NCBI RefSeq assembly: GCF_017539065.1
Contig: NZ_JAFYHP010000031.1
Coordinates: 94,560 to 158,559, forward strand
Length of the DNA: 64,000 bases
Direction: 5' to 3'
DNA from: Methanobrevibacter sp.
GTDB taxonomy: Archaea > Methanobacteriota > Methanobacteria > Methanobacteriales > Methanobacteriaceae
Under the pieces are notes generated by a model. That model ran no database searches and had not been told where the DNA came from. It saw only the letters and a list, made by a program, of their open reading frames with translations. Positions within the stretch are counted from its first letter, which is position 1; each line of letters starts with the position of its first letter. The translations under genes and the position numbers were made by a program. Positions 55,789 through 64,000 of this stretch are shown here, piece after piece.

Positions 55789-58700
55789 TTAAAGCTTGTG
55801 GGAATAGAGTTGTCGTTTTTTGGCTGCCTTCTTGATTATCATGGATGTCTTTGCAGATCCTCCATATTTGATACTGGCCGGCATAATAACGACCTTGTGC
55901 TTTCCAACTGAAAGTTCATTTGTTGCAAAACCCATTGCTCCATTGTATTTTCCGCTTTTCTTAGATTTTAATGTAACAGTTTTAACATTTTTACCTGTGT
56001 AAATCAATAATTTAATTTTCACTCCATTTATTCCTTTTTTGGTTTTTTTATTCATTACTATATAAGATACCAATGCTCCGTTTTTATCATTTGTTCTCTT
56101 TTGAAGTTTGAATTTCACTGCAGTTTGTTTAATGACTTTAATTGAAGAATAGAATGGATTCAACTTATATCCAGCATGATTTGTACTTACAACCACTTTA
56201 TGAGTGCCTTTAGATAAGCTTTTAGTTTGATAGCTTGCCACTCCTTTGGAATTTGTGGTAACAGAGGCAGTTTTATAATTTTTACCTGTGTAAACTTTTA
56301 ATGTTAATTTCAAACCACTTATTGGTTTTCCTGTTTTTGAGTTAATGATTGTAATTTTCCACAAAGTGCCTTTTTTAAGTGCAACTGTGATTTTAGAAGC
56401 CTTAACAACAGCGGAAATCTTATTAACTGTAATGGTAGTAGTTTCAGTTACTGAATAATAGTTTTCAAACGGAGTGGTTGTAACGCGCAAGGTATAAGTG
56501 CCTACACCCAATCCTGAGACAATGATTTTATTGCCTTCAAACCTTGGTTTTATTTCAGGATGATTGTCAACACTGATTCCGCTACTTTTAATTGTTCCTC
56601 CAATAATTGACACTACGGTTGAGCCGGAACCTCCATAAGTAAATGTAATCGGAGATAATGTAATTTTAGAATCAATTTTATTATTCGAATTGCCGTCTGA
56701 AATTTCAATGTTTTGCATAACCGCTTCAAAATCCATATATTGGCCGTTTGCAGCGACTAAAACTGAGTAGATTCCAGGTGCAAATGGCATGACATATGTT
56801 GCAATGCCCTTATTGTTAGTAACCAGTTCAATAGGATCCAAATCATCGAATCTGAGAGTTACTTTAACATTGGTGAAAAGTTCTCCGGTATTGGAATTGA
56901 ATAGTTTTATATTTAAAGTATTGCCATTTACCTGTGTCAATGAGATTTTTCCGTATAATGTTGAAATATAAAAATCAAGTTGTTCATCATTCACTTCACT
57001 GCTTTCACCGATTACCTTTGCATAAACATTATATGAACCCGGAACAAAATCAACATTATAGCGAGCAATTCCCTCGTCATTTGTAGTTACGTTAACGTTT
57101 TGTCTGTTTGAAAACTGAAGGTTTATTAAAACATCTGAAACAGGCTGATTGGTATTCAAATCCACAAGTTTGAATATAAGGCGACTATGATTATAAAAAT
57201 ATCCCTCTTGCTGAATGGTCAAAAATCCCTTGTAGTTATTAATCTGAATCACAACATTCCGTGAAATAGGCTTTGTAGAATCATCACCTGCAAAAGCAAC
57301 GGTTATAGTGTAATTGCCAGCATTTTTCAAGTAATCCTTAACGTTGAACTTGGCCTGGCCTTGTGAGTCTGTTGTAATGTTATATGAGGCATTATTTACA
57401 TTAAATGTTACTGGCTTATAAGCTATCGCACCGCGAAGGTCTGTTAATGTGGCAACCAAGTATCCGTTAATGCCTGAATAAAATATCCGGTTATCATTGA
57501 AATTCAAATCGGGATTGTATTTATTTATTTTGACTGTGGCGTTTTTTGAAACGGACTTGTCATACTCATCGCCTGAAAAACTGACACCAACAACATATTC
57601 ACCAGCCTGATTCAAATAATCAGCCACGTTGATTGTTGCTGAACCGCTTGCATCAGTGTAATTTACATGATCAATGTTGTTAATCTTAAAGATGATTTTC
57701 TTATTGGTCAAAGGACCTCGCAAATCAGACAGATTGGCAACCAAAAATCCGTCACTACCGACATAAATGGTTAAGTCATTGTGAGTCAATTCAGAATCAT
57801 ATCTATTTATGTTAACTGTTATGTTTTTTGAAGCAGACTTGTCATACTCATCGCCTGAAAAACTGACACCAACAACATATTCCCCGGCCATACCCAAATA
57901 ATCAGCCACATTTATTGAAGCCAAACCATTACTATCAGTGGATTTGACATGATTTGTGCCGTTTATTTTAAATATGATGTCCTTATTGGCCAAAGGACCT
58001 CGCAAATCAGACAGATTGGCAACCAAAAATCCATCACTTCCCATATAGAATGATATATCATCAACAACTAAAAATGAATCTAAAATTTGTGATATGATGA
58101 CGTTGGATTTTGTCGAAACAGGGAAATTCATGTCATCTCCAAGATATGTGGAGGTTATTGTATAATTTCCTTCATTGGTCAGGTAATTGCGAATATTGAA
58201 TTGATAGATACCATTTGAATCTGTTTTAAAAGTATGATTTTGACCGTTTATTGTGAAAATAACGTTTTTATTTGATAACGGCCCTCTAACATCAGAGAGA
58301 TTGGCAACTAAAAAGCCGTCCTGACCTATAAAAAGTACTAAATCATTGACTTTAAGATGGGAATTGTAATAAAAGTTTATATTGTTAGGAGCAATGTCGA
58401 AAATGCAGTCTGTGACATTATATATAATTCCAGTAGACCTTAACTTTAAATAACTATCATCACCGGAATTTTCAAAAATACTATTCTCAATATTTAGATA
58501 TTTACCATTCTCAAAGTATAATATACCTCCCTGATTTGCAGAGTTACCTGTAAAATTGCAGGAAGTGATGTTTAGATATTGGGTACTATCACATGTCCAA
58601 TAAAATACACCCCCCTTATCTGCAGAATTATTAATAAAAGTACAATTTGTAACATTGAGCCCATATCCTGTTTGAGCTGCACCTCCCTTTCCATCTGCAT

Positions 58701-60030
58701 GATTATCAATAAAAATACAATTCAATAAAAAATTATTGTTATTGCAAGTTCCTGCCATTGCACCACCATCTACAGTAGCATAATTATTAATAAAAGTGCA
58801 ATTCACTGCGCTACATCCACCACCTTCTATAGCACCACCATAAGTAGCAGTATTATTAATAAAAGTACAATTGATTGGGCAAGAGCCAGGACCGGAAATA
58901 GCTCCGCCGTTACTGCTAGCAGAATTATTAATAAAAATACAATTGATAGCTGTTTTCGTATAATACAATGCACCACCACTTTCATCAGAATTACCGATAA
59001 AAGAACAATTCACTACAGAACAATCATACAAATGACAATTGATATTATCACTAAAATTACAGCCCAGTACAGAACAATCAGACAAAGGACAATTAATATT
59101 ATCACTAAAAGTACAATTCACTACAGAACAATCAGACAAAGGACAATTAATATTATCACTAAAAGTACAATTCACAGCAGAGCCATTACCATTACCATAC
59201 GAAAACTTAATAATTTTACCTTTAACTATAGAATTACTAATAAACGAACAATTAACAATATAAAAATCATTAGAAATAGCATTGAATGAAATTACAGCCC
59301 CATTTGCAGAATTACCTGTAAAACGACAATTTATAATGTGATTTCCATAACAACGAGAATAATAAATAGTTCCCTCCGAACTCCCAGAATTGTTAATAAA
59401 AGTACAGTTCTCAACAGAACCAATGTTTTCAGAATAATCATTATCAAAGTAAATGGCATCACCCCTAGGACCGGAATTATTAATAAAAGTACAATTAATT
59501 ACCATTTTAGGACAAGTTAATGCACCACCACCATAAGTGGCAGTATTATTAATAAAAGTACAATTTATAAAAGAACCTCCATAACAAGCACCAGCATACA
59601 TAGATTTAGCATTAACAAATGTTATGCCTTTAAATGTTACCCCACCAGTTACAGAAGAGGATACATCAAATAATTTCACAGAATTTAGACCATCAACTAT
59701 TGGATTGTTAATTCCAATAATTTCTACTGATTTTCCAACAGAAATAAGATCTGAAAAAGAGTAATAACCATTTAGAATAATAGTGTCTCCATCACTAGCG
59801 CTTGATATAGAAGATTTAATCTCTGAGAAGTTATTCGGATAATAAGTATTGGATAAAACTTCCGCATTGTTATTTGCTTCCAGCTCAACAGTATCATCAC
59901 TGATTGAAATAGATTCAATATTTTCCGTAATTTCATTATCAAAAGTTGATATATCACTTTCATTTAAATCACTAGCGCTTGCCGAAGAAATCGTCAATGT
60001 TGCTACCAGACACACCATAAGCACTAGCAT
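55789..60030 (-). CDS. Adhesin-like secreted protein with Cys-rich beta-helix and Ig-like repeats
   Basis: About 1413 residues if it starts at the ATG at 60030 (a TTG precedes it). A signal peptide is evident, but its basic n-region (LNKKH) lies upstream of the ATG, so an ATT at 60051 may be the start. The beta-helix region (about 90-500) has NxxFINNTATYGGAI repeats and, uniquely, an 18-residue Cys-rich tandem repeat. Several Ig-like repeats with GSDGFLVANLSDLRGPL follow, then the basic C-terminal domain shared with the two downstream genes, but ending AKKRQLYSHKL. It is the first gene of the three-gene adhesin operon; the gap to the next start is 28 bp. Confidence 0.75.
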   Translation of the reverse strand: MLVLMVCLVATLTISSASASDLNESDISTFDNEITENIESISISDDTVELEANNNAEVLSNTYYPNNFSEIKSSISSASDGDTIILNGYYSFSDLISVGKSVEIIGINNPIVDGLNSVKLFDVSSSVTGGVTFKGITFVNAKSMYAGACYGGSFINCTFINNTATYGGGALTCPKMVINCTFINNSGPRGDAIYFDNDYSENIGSVENCTFINNSGSSEGTIYYSRCYGNHIINCRFTGNSANGAVISFNAISNDFYIVNCSFISNSIVKGKIIKFSYGNGNGSAVNCTFSDNINCPLSDCSVVNCTFSDNINCPLSDCSVLGCNFSDNINCHLYDCSVVNCSFIGNSDESGGALYYTKTAINCIFINNSASSNGGAISGPGSCPINCTFINNTATYGGAIEGGGCSAVNCTFINNYATVDGGAMAGTCNNNNFLLNCIFIDNHADGKGGAAQTGYGLNVTNCTFINNSADKGGVFYWTCDSTQYLNITSCNFTGNSANQGGILYFENGKYLNIENSIFENSGDDSYLKLRSTGIIYNVTDCIFDIAPNNINFYYNSHLKVNDLVLFIGQDGFLVANLSDVRGPLSNKNVIFTINGQNHTFKTDSNGIYQFNIRNYLTNEGNYTITSTYLGDDMNFPVSTKSNVIISQILDSFLVVDDISFYMGSDGFLVANLSDLRGPLANKDIIFKINGTNHVKSTDSNGLASINVADYLGMAGEYVVGVSFSGDEYDKSASKNITVNINRYDSELTHNDLTIYVGSDGFLVANLSDLRGPLTNKKIIFKINNIDHVNYTDASGSATINVADYLNQAGEYVVGVSFSGDEYDKSVSKNATVKINKYNPDLNFNDNRIFYSGINGYLVATLTDLRGAIAYKPVTFNVNNASYNITTDSQGQAKFNVKDYLKNAGNYTITVAFAGDDSTKPISRNVVIQINNYKGFLTIQQEGYFYNHSRLIFKLVDLNTNQPVSDVLINLQFSNRQNVNVTTNDEGIARYNVDFVPGSYNVYAKVIGESSEVNDEQLDFYISTLYGKISLTQVNGNTLNIKLFNSNTGELFTNVKVTLRFDDLDPIELVTNNKGIATYVMPFAPGIYSVLVAANGQYMDFEAVMQNIEISDGNSNNKIDSKITLSPITFTYGGSGSTVVSIIGGTIKSSGISVDNHPEIKPRFEGNKIIVSGLGVGTYTLRVTTTPFENYYSVTETTTITVNKISAVVKASKITVALKKGTLWKITIINSKTGKPISGLKLTLKVYTGKNYKTASVTTNSKGVASYQTKSLSKGTHKVVVSTNHAGYKLNPFYSSIKVIKQTAVKFKLQKRTNDKNGALVSYIVMNKKTKKGINGVKIKLLIYTGKNVKTVTLKSKKSGKYNGAMGFATNELSVGKHKVVIMPASIKYGGSAKTSMIIKKAAKKRQLYSHKL
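58999..59175. repeat. 54-bp tandem repeat inside the adhesin gene
   Basis: Copies begin at 59034, 59088 and 59142, each 54 bp apart, with a partial copy in front. The unit encodes 18 residues, CTFSDNINCPLSDCSVVN. Consecutive units are nearly identical, so copy number may vary between strains. The in-frame length rules out a CRISPR array. Confidence 0.7.
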
Positions 60031-60275
60031 CAAATGCTTTTTGTTTAAAATAAATAAAACCCCCGCATATATAATAAATTTTACAATTTGAAATTTATTA
60101 TTATATATAATAATATTATGATTTAATGAAGTATATATGTATTTATATTAAAAAATCTATAAAATTTTCACTGAAAAAAGAAAAAAGAAAATCATTTTCT
60201 CTATTAAACTGATAGTATTTCTTGGATTGAATTCTAGTTTAATTGTATTGATAATTTAATCTAAAAAAAAGAAAA

Positions 60276-60806
60276 TTAGCTTTCTGAATTGATGCCCTTT
60301 TCGGCCAGAAAGGCATTTTGAACCTGTACCACTTCAGCGCTTGTATCCGCCTCGCTGTAGGCTTCAAGCAAATCGTGGTTCAATTCAAGGAACGTATGGC
60401 CCCACTTATAACCGTTCATCAAATCAATGGCTTCATCCTTAAAACGAGTTATATAAAGTGTGGCACTGATTGCCTCAACTGTTGACAGGATGCATGCCTT
60501 GCCGTAGTTTACGGGATTTGTTGCAATCAAAAAAGGCAATGAGCGATGGTATTTTGACAGAGCAAAGAATTTTTTAGAACTTGACACTTCATTCCATGAG
60601 CAGTCAAGTCCCACAATTCCTCTCCTTTGCACATAACGGTAGTCTTCATATGATACGGCTTTTTCGGCATATGGATTGAGAACTATTGCACCTGAGGGAA
60701 TCTTGTTTATATTGTCAACTAATCTGCATTTCCCCATTTTTGCCAATTTAATGGCTGTGCATTTTTTCTTGTCGCACTCATTTGCATGAAAAACCGTAAT
60801 TTTCAT
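60276..60806 (-). CDS. tsr3: Tsr3/DUF367 family rRNA aminocarboxypropyltransferase
   Basis: 176 residues. Features are HANECDKKKCTAIKLAKMGKCRL at the N-terminus, GLDCSWNEV, RSLPFLIATNPVNYGKACILSTVEA and the C-terminal YKWGHTFLELN, the defining motifs of Tsr3 (ribosome biogenesis; transfers the acp group to small-subunit rRNA). It directly abuts the membrane protein gene at 60807 (start and stop adjacent). Confidence 0.92.
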   Translation of the reverse strand: MKITVFHANECDKKKCTAIKLAKMGKCRLVDNINKIPSGAIVLNPYAEKAVSYEDYRYVQRRGIVGLDCSWNEVSSSKKFFALSKYHRSLPFLIATNPVNYGKACILSTVEAISATLYITRFKDEAIDLMNGYKWGHTFLELNHDLLEAYSEADTSAEVVQVQNAFLAEKGINSES

Positions 60807-61472
60807 CTAGACATATCCTTCCAATGCGGATGTATTACCGGATTTGTACTCTTTAATTAATTCCATTTGCTGTGCAAACTGATCTTCGGTTAAACCGAAT
60901 TCCTCATTGATTTTAGGAACATCACTGCTTTCTTTTAAAGTTATGCTATTGAGCAAAGGCTCAATATAATCCTTATAAGCATCACCATATACGGTTGTTC
61001 CATTGACTTTGGATTTAGCATCAAAAATGGAATATATTAAATATCCTTGTTTTTCACCTTGTGATTGGCAAATGATAATGTTCATTGTGTTGTCATCGGA
61101 TGCTGTATCGTTTCCTTCAACCGCTTGGGTAAAGTAAATATTCCAATCGTTGCCGTTGATGGTACGTTTTTCCGGATTCATGACTCCTTGAATATAGTAT
61201 ATGTCCATTAAAGCGTCTGAATCGTCGACTGTTGAGATATTATATGTTATTTTATTTTCTTTATCCACATATGAGCGCATATAAGCTTCATCGTCATTTG
61301 CTAATTTGACTTTTCCAACAAAGCTACCGTCCATGAATTCTGTTTCAAATGGAGTAGTTTCAGTTGGCGCTTTACTTTCTCCATTTAATATTCCAGAAGC
61401 CAATATGCCTCCTGCAATCGCAATGACTGCAATGATTGCTACCAAAATTATAATAATATTCTTATTTTCCAT
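60807..61472 (-). CDS. Membrane-anchored protein of unknown function
   Basis: 221 residues with an N-terminal helix (IIIILVAIIAVIAIAGGIL, about 5-25) after MENK, then an exterior domain of about 150 residues of alternating beta-like segments (KITYNISTVDD, GYLIYSIFDAKS). The plan is similar to the protein at 48898, and the two may be distant relatives. The C-terminal NEEFGLTEDQFAQQMELIKEY is helical. The stop codon is directly followed by the Tsr3 start. Confidence 0.6.
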   Translation of the reverse strand: MENKNIIIILVAIIAVIAIAGGILASGILNGESKAPTETTPFETEFMDGSFVGKVKLANDDEAYMRSYVDKENKITYNISTVDDSDALMDIYYIQGVMNPEKRTINGNDWNIYFTQAVEGNDTASDDNTMNIIICQSQGEKQGYLIYSIFDAKSKVNGTTVYGDAYKDYIEPLLNSITLKESSDVPKINEEFGLTEDQFAQQMELIKEYKSGNTSALEGYV

Positions 61473-61565
61473 TGAATAATACTCCTTTAATTCTGAGTTA
61501 TATAATACTGTTTAGTAAAAAGTGTTTAATATAAGTTTTTGCAGATATTTAAATAGGTTATTTCT

Positions 61566-62814
<1,249 letters not shown>

Positions 62815-62862
62815 CAATAGTTATATACTATAACGTCCCATTTTAAATTAGGAGATTATAAT

Positions 62863-63300
62863 ATGACAGTAAGAGTTATCGAAGCAAAAGAAGATAAAAT
62901 AACAACCGCCGATTTAATAGCTGAATTGAAAAAAAGCAGCAAAGTAGATTATTCAGGTGCAATATTCACATTTGAAGGCATAGTTCGTGGAAAAGAAGAA
63001 AACATGAACCTGGAAAAGTTGATCTTAACAACCCCTGACAGGGAAAAAACTCAAAGCGAAATTGAAAAAATTGTTGAAAATGCAAAAATCAAATATAACG
63101 TTCATGAAATCTCAGTTGTTCACTACATTGGTGAGTTCTACACCGGAGATATGTTATTTTTAGTGGCTGTGCTTGGAAATCACAGACAAGAGACACTTGA
63201 CGCATTAAAAGAAGTTATTGAAACCGTCAAATATGAAGTTGAATTTAAAAAAGAAGAAATATCAAAAGAAGGCACTAAAACTATCCTCGCAGGAGGATAG
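62863..63300 (+). CDS. moaE: Molybdopterin synthase large subunit MoaE
   Basis: 145 residues of the MoaE fold: GAIFTFEGIVRGKEEN (MoaE family's GAxxxFxGxVR), ISVVHYIGEFYTGDMLFLVAV and a C-terminal VKYEVEFKKEEI with candidate active-site Lys residues. It adds sulfur to precursor Z. Mop genes downstream fit a molybdate/tungstate role. The ribosome site GGAGATTATA is upstream, with TATA at about 62820. Confidence 0.85.
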   Translation: MTVRVIEAKEDKITTADLIAELKKSSKVDYSGAIFTFEGIVRGKEENMNLEKLILTTPDREKTQSEIEKIVENAKIKYNVHEISVVHYIGEFYTGDMLFLVAVLGNHRQETLDALKEVIETVKYEVEFKKEEISKEGTKTILAGG

Positions 63301-63302
63301 AT

Positions 63303-63443
63303 ATGATAACCTTCATGTTTATTTTAAGACTAATTATATTATTTTTAGTTATTTATGCAATTATAAAAAATTTAAAAACACTTTTAAAAGCTGGTGTGAT
63401 TGTTTTAATAGTTTTAATATTATTAGGGTTAATAGGATATTAG
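63303..63443 (+). CDS. 46-residue membrane protein
   Basis: A GGAGG (63291-63296) inside the moaE end is 6 nt before the ATG, and the start follows the moaE stop by 2 bp. The product has two hydrophobic helices, residues about 3-21 (TFMFILRLIILFLVIYAII) and about 30-46 (AGVIVLIVLILLGLIGY), with a basic hinge KNLKTLLK. Translational coupling with moaE suggests a real gene. Function unknown. Confidence 0.6.
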   Translation: MITFMFILRLIILFLVIYAIIKNLKTLLKAGVIVLIVLILLGLIGY

Positions 63444-63450
63444 TCCTATT
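63431..63450. terminator. Bidirectional hairpin at the convergent ends of the small membrane gene and the first Mop gene
   Basis: AATAGGA (63431-63437) pairs with TCCTATT (63444-63450), 6-nt loop. It holds the stop codons of both convergent genes (63441-63443 and 63448-63446). Confidence 0.45.
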
Positions 63451-63652
63451 TACCTATAATCACTTCAGTAGATTTGATAATAGCGGTTACATCATCACCT
63501 TCAGCTAAACCTAATTTTTCAGCAGACTCTTTAGTAATTACTGCAGTGATAACATTAGGTTCGGTTACTTCGATTTTGATGTTAGCCATAACAGCGCCAA
63601 GATTGACACTTGTGATTTTACCTTGTAATTGGTTTCTTCCACTAAGTTGCAT
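63446..63652 (-). CDS. mop: Mop-domain (molybdate/tungstate-binding) protein
   Basis: 68 residues, a single Mop/TOBE domain: MQLSGRNQLQGKITSVNLGAV, MANIKIEV, VITAVITKESAEKLGLAEGDDVTAIIKSTEVIIG. Such proteins bind molybdate or tungstate as multimers and buffer the metal. It is the third of three adjacent copies on this strand. The first half differs from the second copy in several residues (TSVN, VTEPNV). Confidence 0.85.
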   Translation of the reverse strand: MQLSGRNQLQGKITSVNLGAVMANIKIEVTEPNVITAVITKESAEKLGLAEGDDVTAIIKSTEVIIGK

Positions 63653-63667
63653 TCTATCACTCCGTAT

Positions 63668-63874
63668 TTATTTTCCTATGATTACTTCGGTTGATTTGAT
63701 GATTGCAGTTACGTCATCGCCTTCAGCTAAACCTAATTTTTCAGCAGACTCTTTAGTGATAACAGCTGTAATTGTGTTAGGTTCTGAAATTTCGATTTTG
63801 ATGTTTGCCATAACAGCTCCGAGTTCGACATTTGTAATTTTACCGTTTAATTGATTTCTTGCACTAAGTTTCAT
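63668..63874 (-). CDS. mop: Mop-domain (molybdate/tungstate-binding) protein, second copy
   Basis: 68 residues, MKLSARNQLNGKITNVELGAVMANIKIEI, followed by the same SAEKLGLAEGDDVTAIIKST segment as both neighbours. GGAGGATATTAA is its ribosome site. The coding DNA of its C-terminal 28 codons matches that of the third gene almost base for base, which suggests duplication or gene conversion. Confidence 0.85.
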   Translation of the reverse strand: MKLSARNQLNGKITNVELGAVMANIKIEISEPNTITAVITKESAEKLGLAEGDDVTAIIKSTEVIIGK

Positions 63875-63904
63875 TTTAATATCCTCCTTAAATAATAATT
63901 ATAT

Positions 63905-64000
63905 CTATTTACCTATAATAACTTCGGTTGATTTGATGATTGCAGTTACGTCATCGCCTTCAGCTAAACCTAATTTTTCAGCAGACTCTTTAGTGATAAC
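63905..64000 (-). CDS. mop: Mop-domain protein, third copy, partial
   Basis: The last 31 codons (VITKESAEKLGLAEGDDVTA and on to GK) are identical in protein to the other two copies; the start lies beyond the window. The stop TAG is 63907-63905. Confidence 0.8.
   Translation of the reverse strand, partial: VITKESAEKLGLAEGDDVTAIIKSTEVIIGK

Noticed and set aside
58999..59175. CRISPR-like tandem repeats
   Set aside because: Units are 54 bp without distinct spacers, are an exact multiple of three and encode in-frame 18-residue repeats of an adhesin.
60034..60275. Gene in the gap between the adhesin operon and Tsr3
   Set aside because: AT-rich with TATA-like words and short A/T runs; no frame with a ribosome site.

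Overview
The window is AT-rich archaeal DNA that I attribute to a Methanobrevibacter-like methanogen (order Methanobacteriales), probably gut- or rumen-associated. Supporting genes are methenyl-tetrahydromethanopterin cyclohydrolase, geranylgeranylglyceryl phosphate synthase, a Mur-ligase-family protein resembling the F430 synthase CfbE, archaeal-type thymidylate synthase, ribosomal protein L40e, Tsr3, archaeal NMN adenylyltransferase, an MTH538-like protein, a bile-salt-hydrolase-like enzyme and five very large secreted adhesin-like proteins. Shine-Dalgarno sites are strong and promoters carry archaeal TATA boxes. No tRNA, rRNA, CRISPR array, IS element or prophage was seen.

Layout. 1-6 kb: a divergent pair of DNA-repair units, an Hrq1/MrfA-type helicase (minus, cut by the window edge) and a UvrD-like helicase with an Fe-S PD-(D/E)XK nuclease (plus). 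6-10 kb: a DUF169 protein, a MobA/MocA-like nucleotidyltransferase, a secreted protein, a CfbE-like Mur ligase and an MTH538-like small protein. 10-19 kb: rad50-mre11 and a fused UvrD-nuclease helicase with an unknown partner. 19-21 kb: a compact four-gene operon of unknown function containing a 51-residue membrane protein. 21-25 kb: acyl-CoA synthetase with an XRE-cupin regulator, a sugar O-acetyltransferase with a possible small RNA in front, and thymidylate synthase. 25-35 kb: two giant secreted proteins with papain-type protease domains between a beta-helix region and Ig-like repeats. 35-44 kb: bile salt hydrolase, two rubrerythrins, DUF4013 membrane protein, mch, a BspA-repeat protein, nitroreductase, ClC channel, MGMT-like protein. 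44-49 kb: pyridoxal kinase-like, herA-nurA, GGGP synthase, L40e. 49-51.5 kb: a three-gene operon with two membrane-anchored TIR proteins. 51.6-60 kb: three tandem adhesin-like genes. 60-64 kb: Tsr3, membrane proteins, an M14-like peptidase, nadM, moaE, a 46-residue membrane protein and a tandem triplet of Mop genes.

The most striking observation is a shared element, core ACTTTTCAAATGCTCT, immediately upstream of the TATA box of four separate operons, all of them for DNA repair (Hrq1-like helicase, UvrD/nuclease, mre11-rad50, nurA-herA). I did not find it in front of any other gene here. In three of the four the TATA box ends exactly 17 nt beyond the GCTCT core. This looks like the operator of an undescribed repair regulon in methanogens, and it would keep mre11-rad50 and herA-nurA, which form one cluster in many archaea, under common control although they lie 31 kb apart. 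The second candidate novelty is the TIR-membrane-protein operon at 48.9-51.5 kb, and the third is the unknown operon at 19.2-20.9 kb with its long leader.
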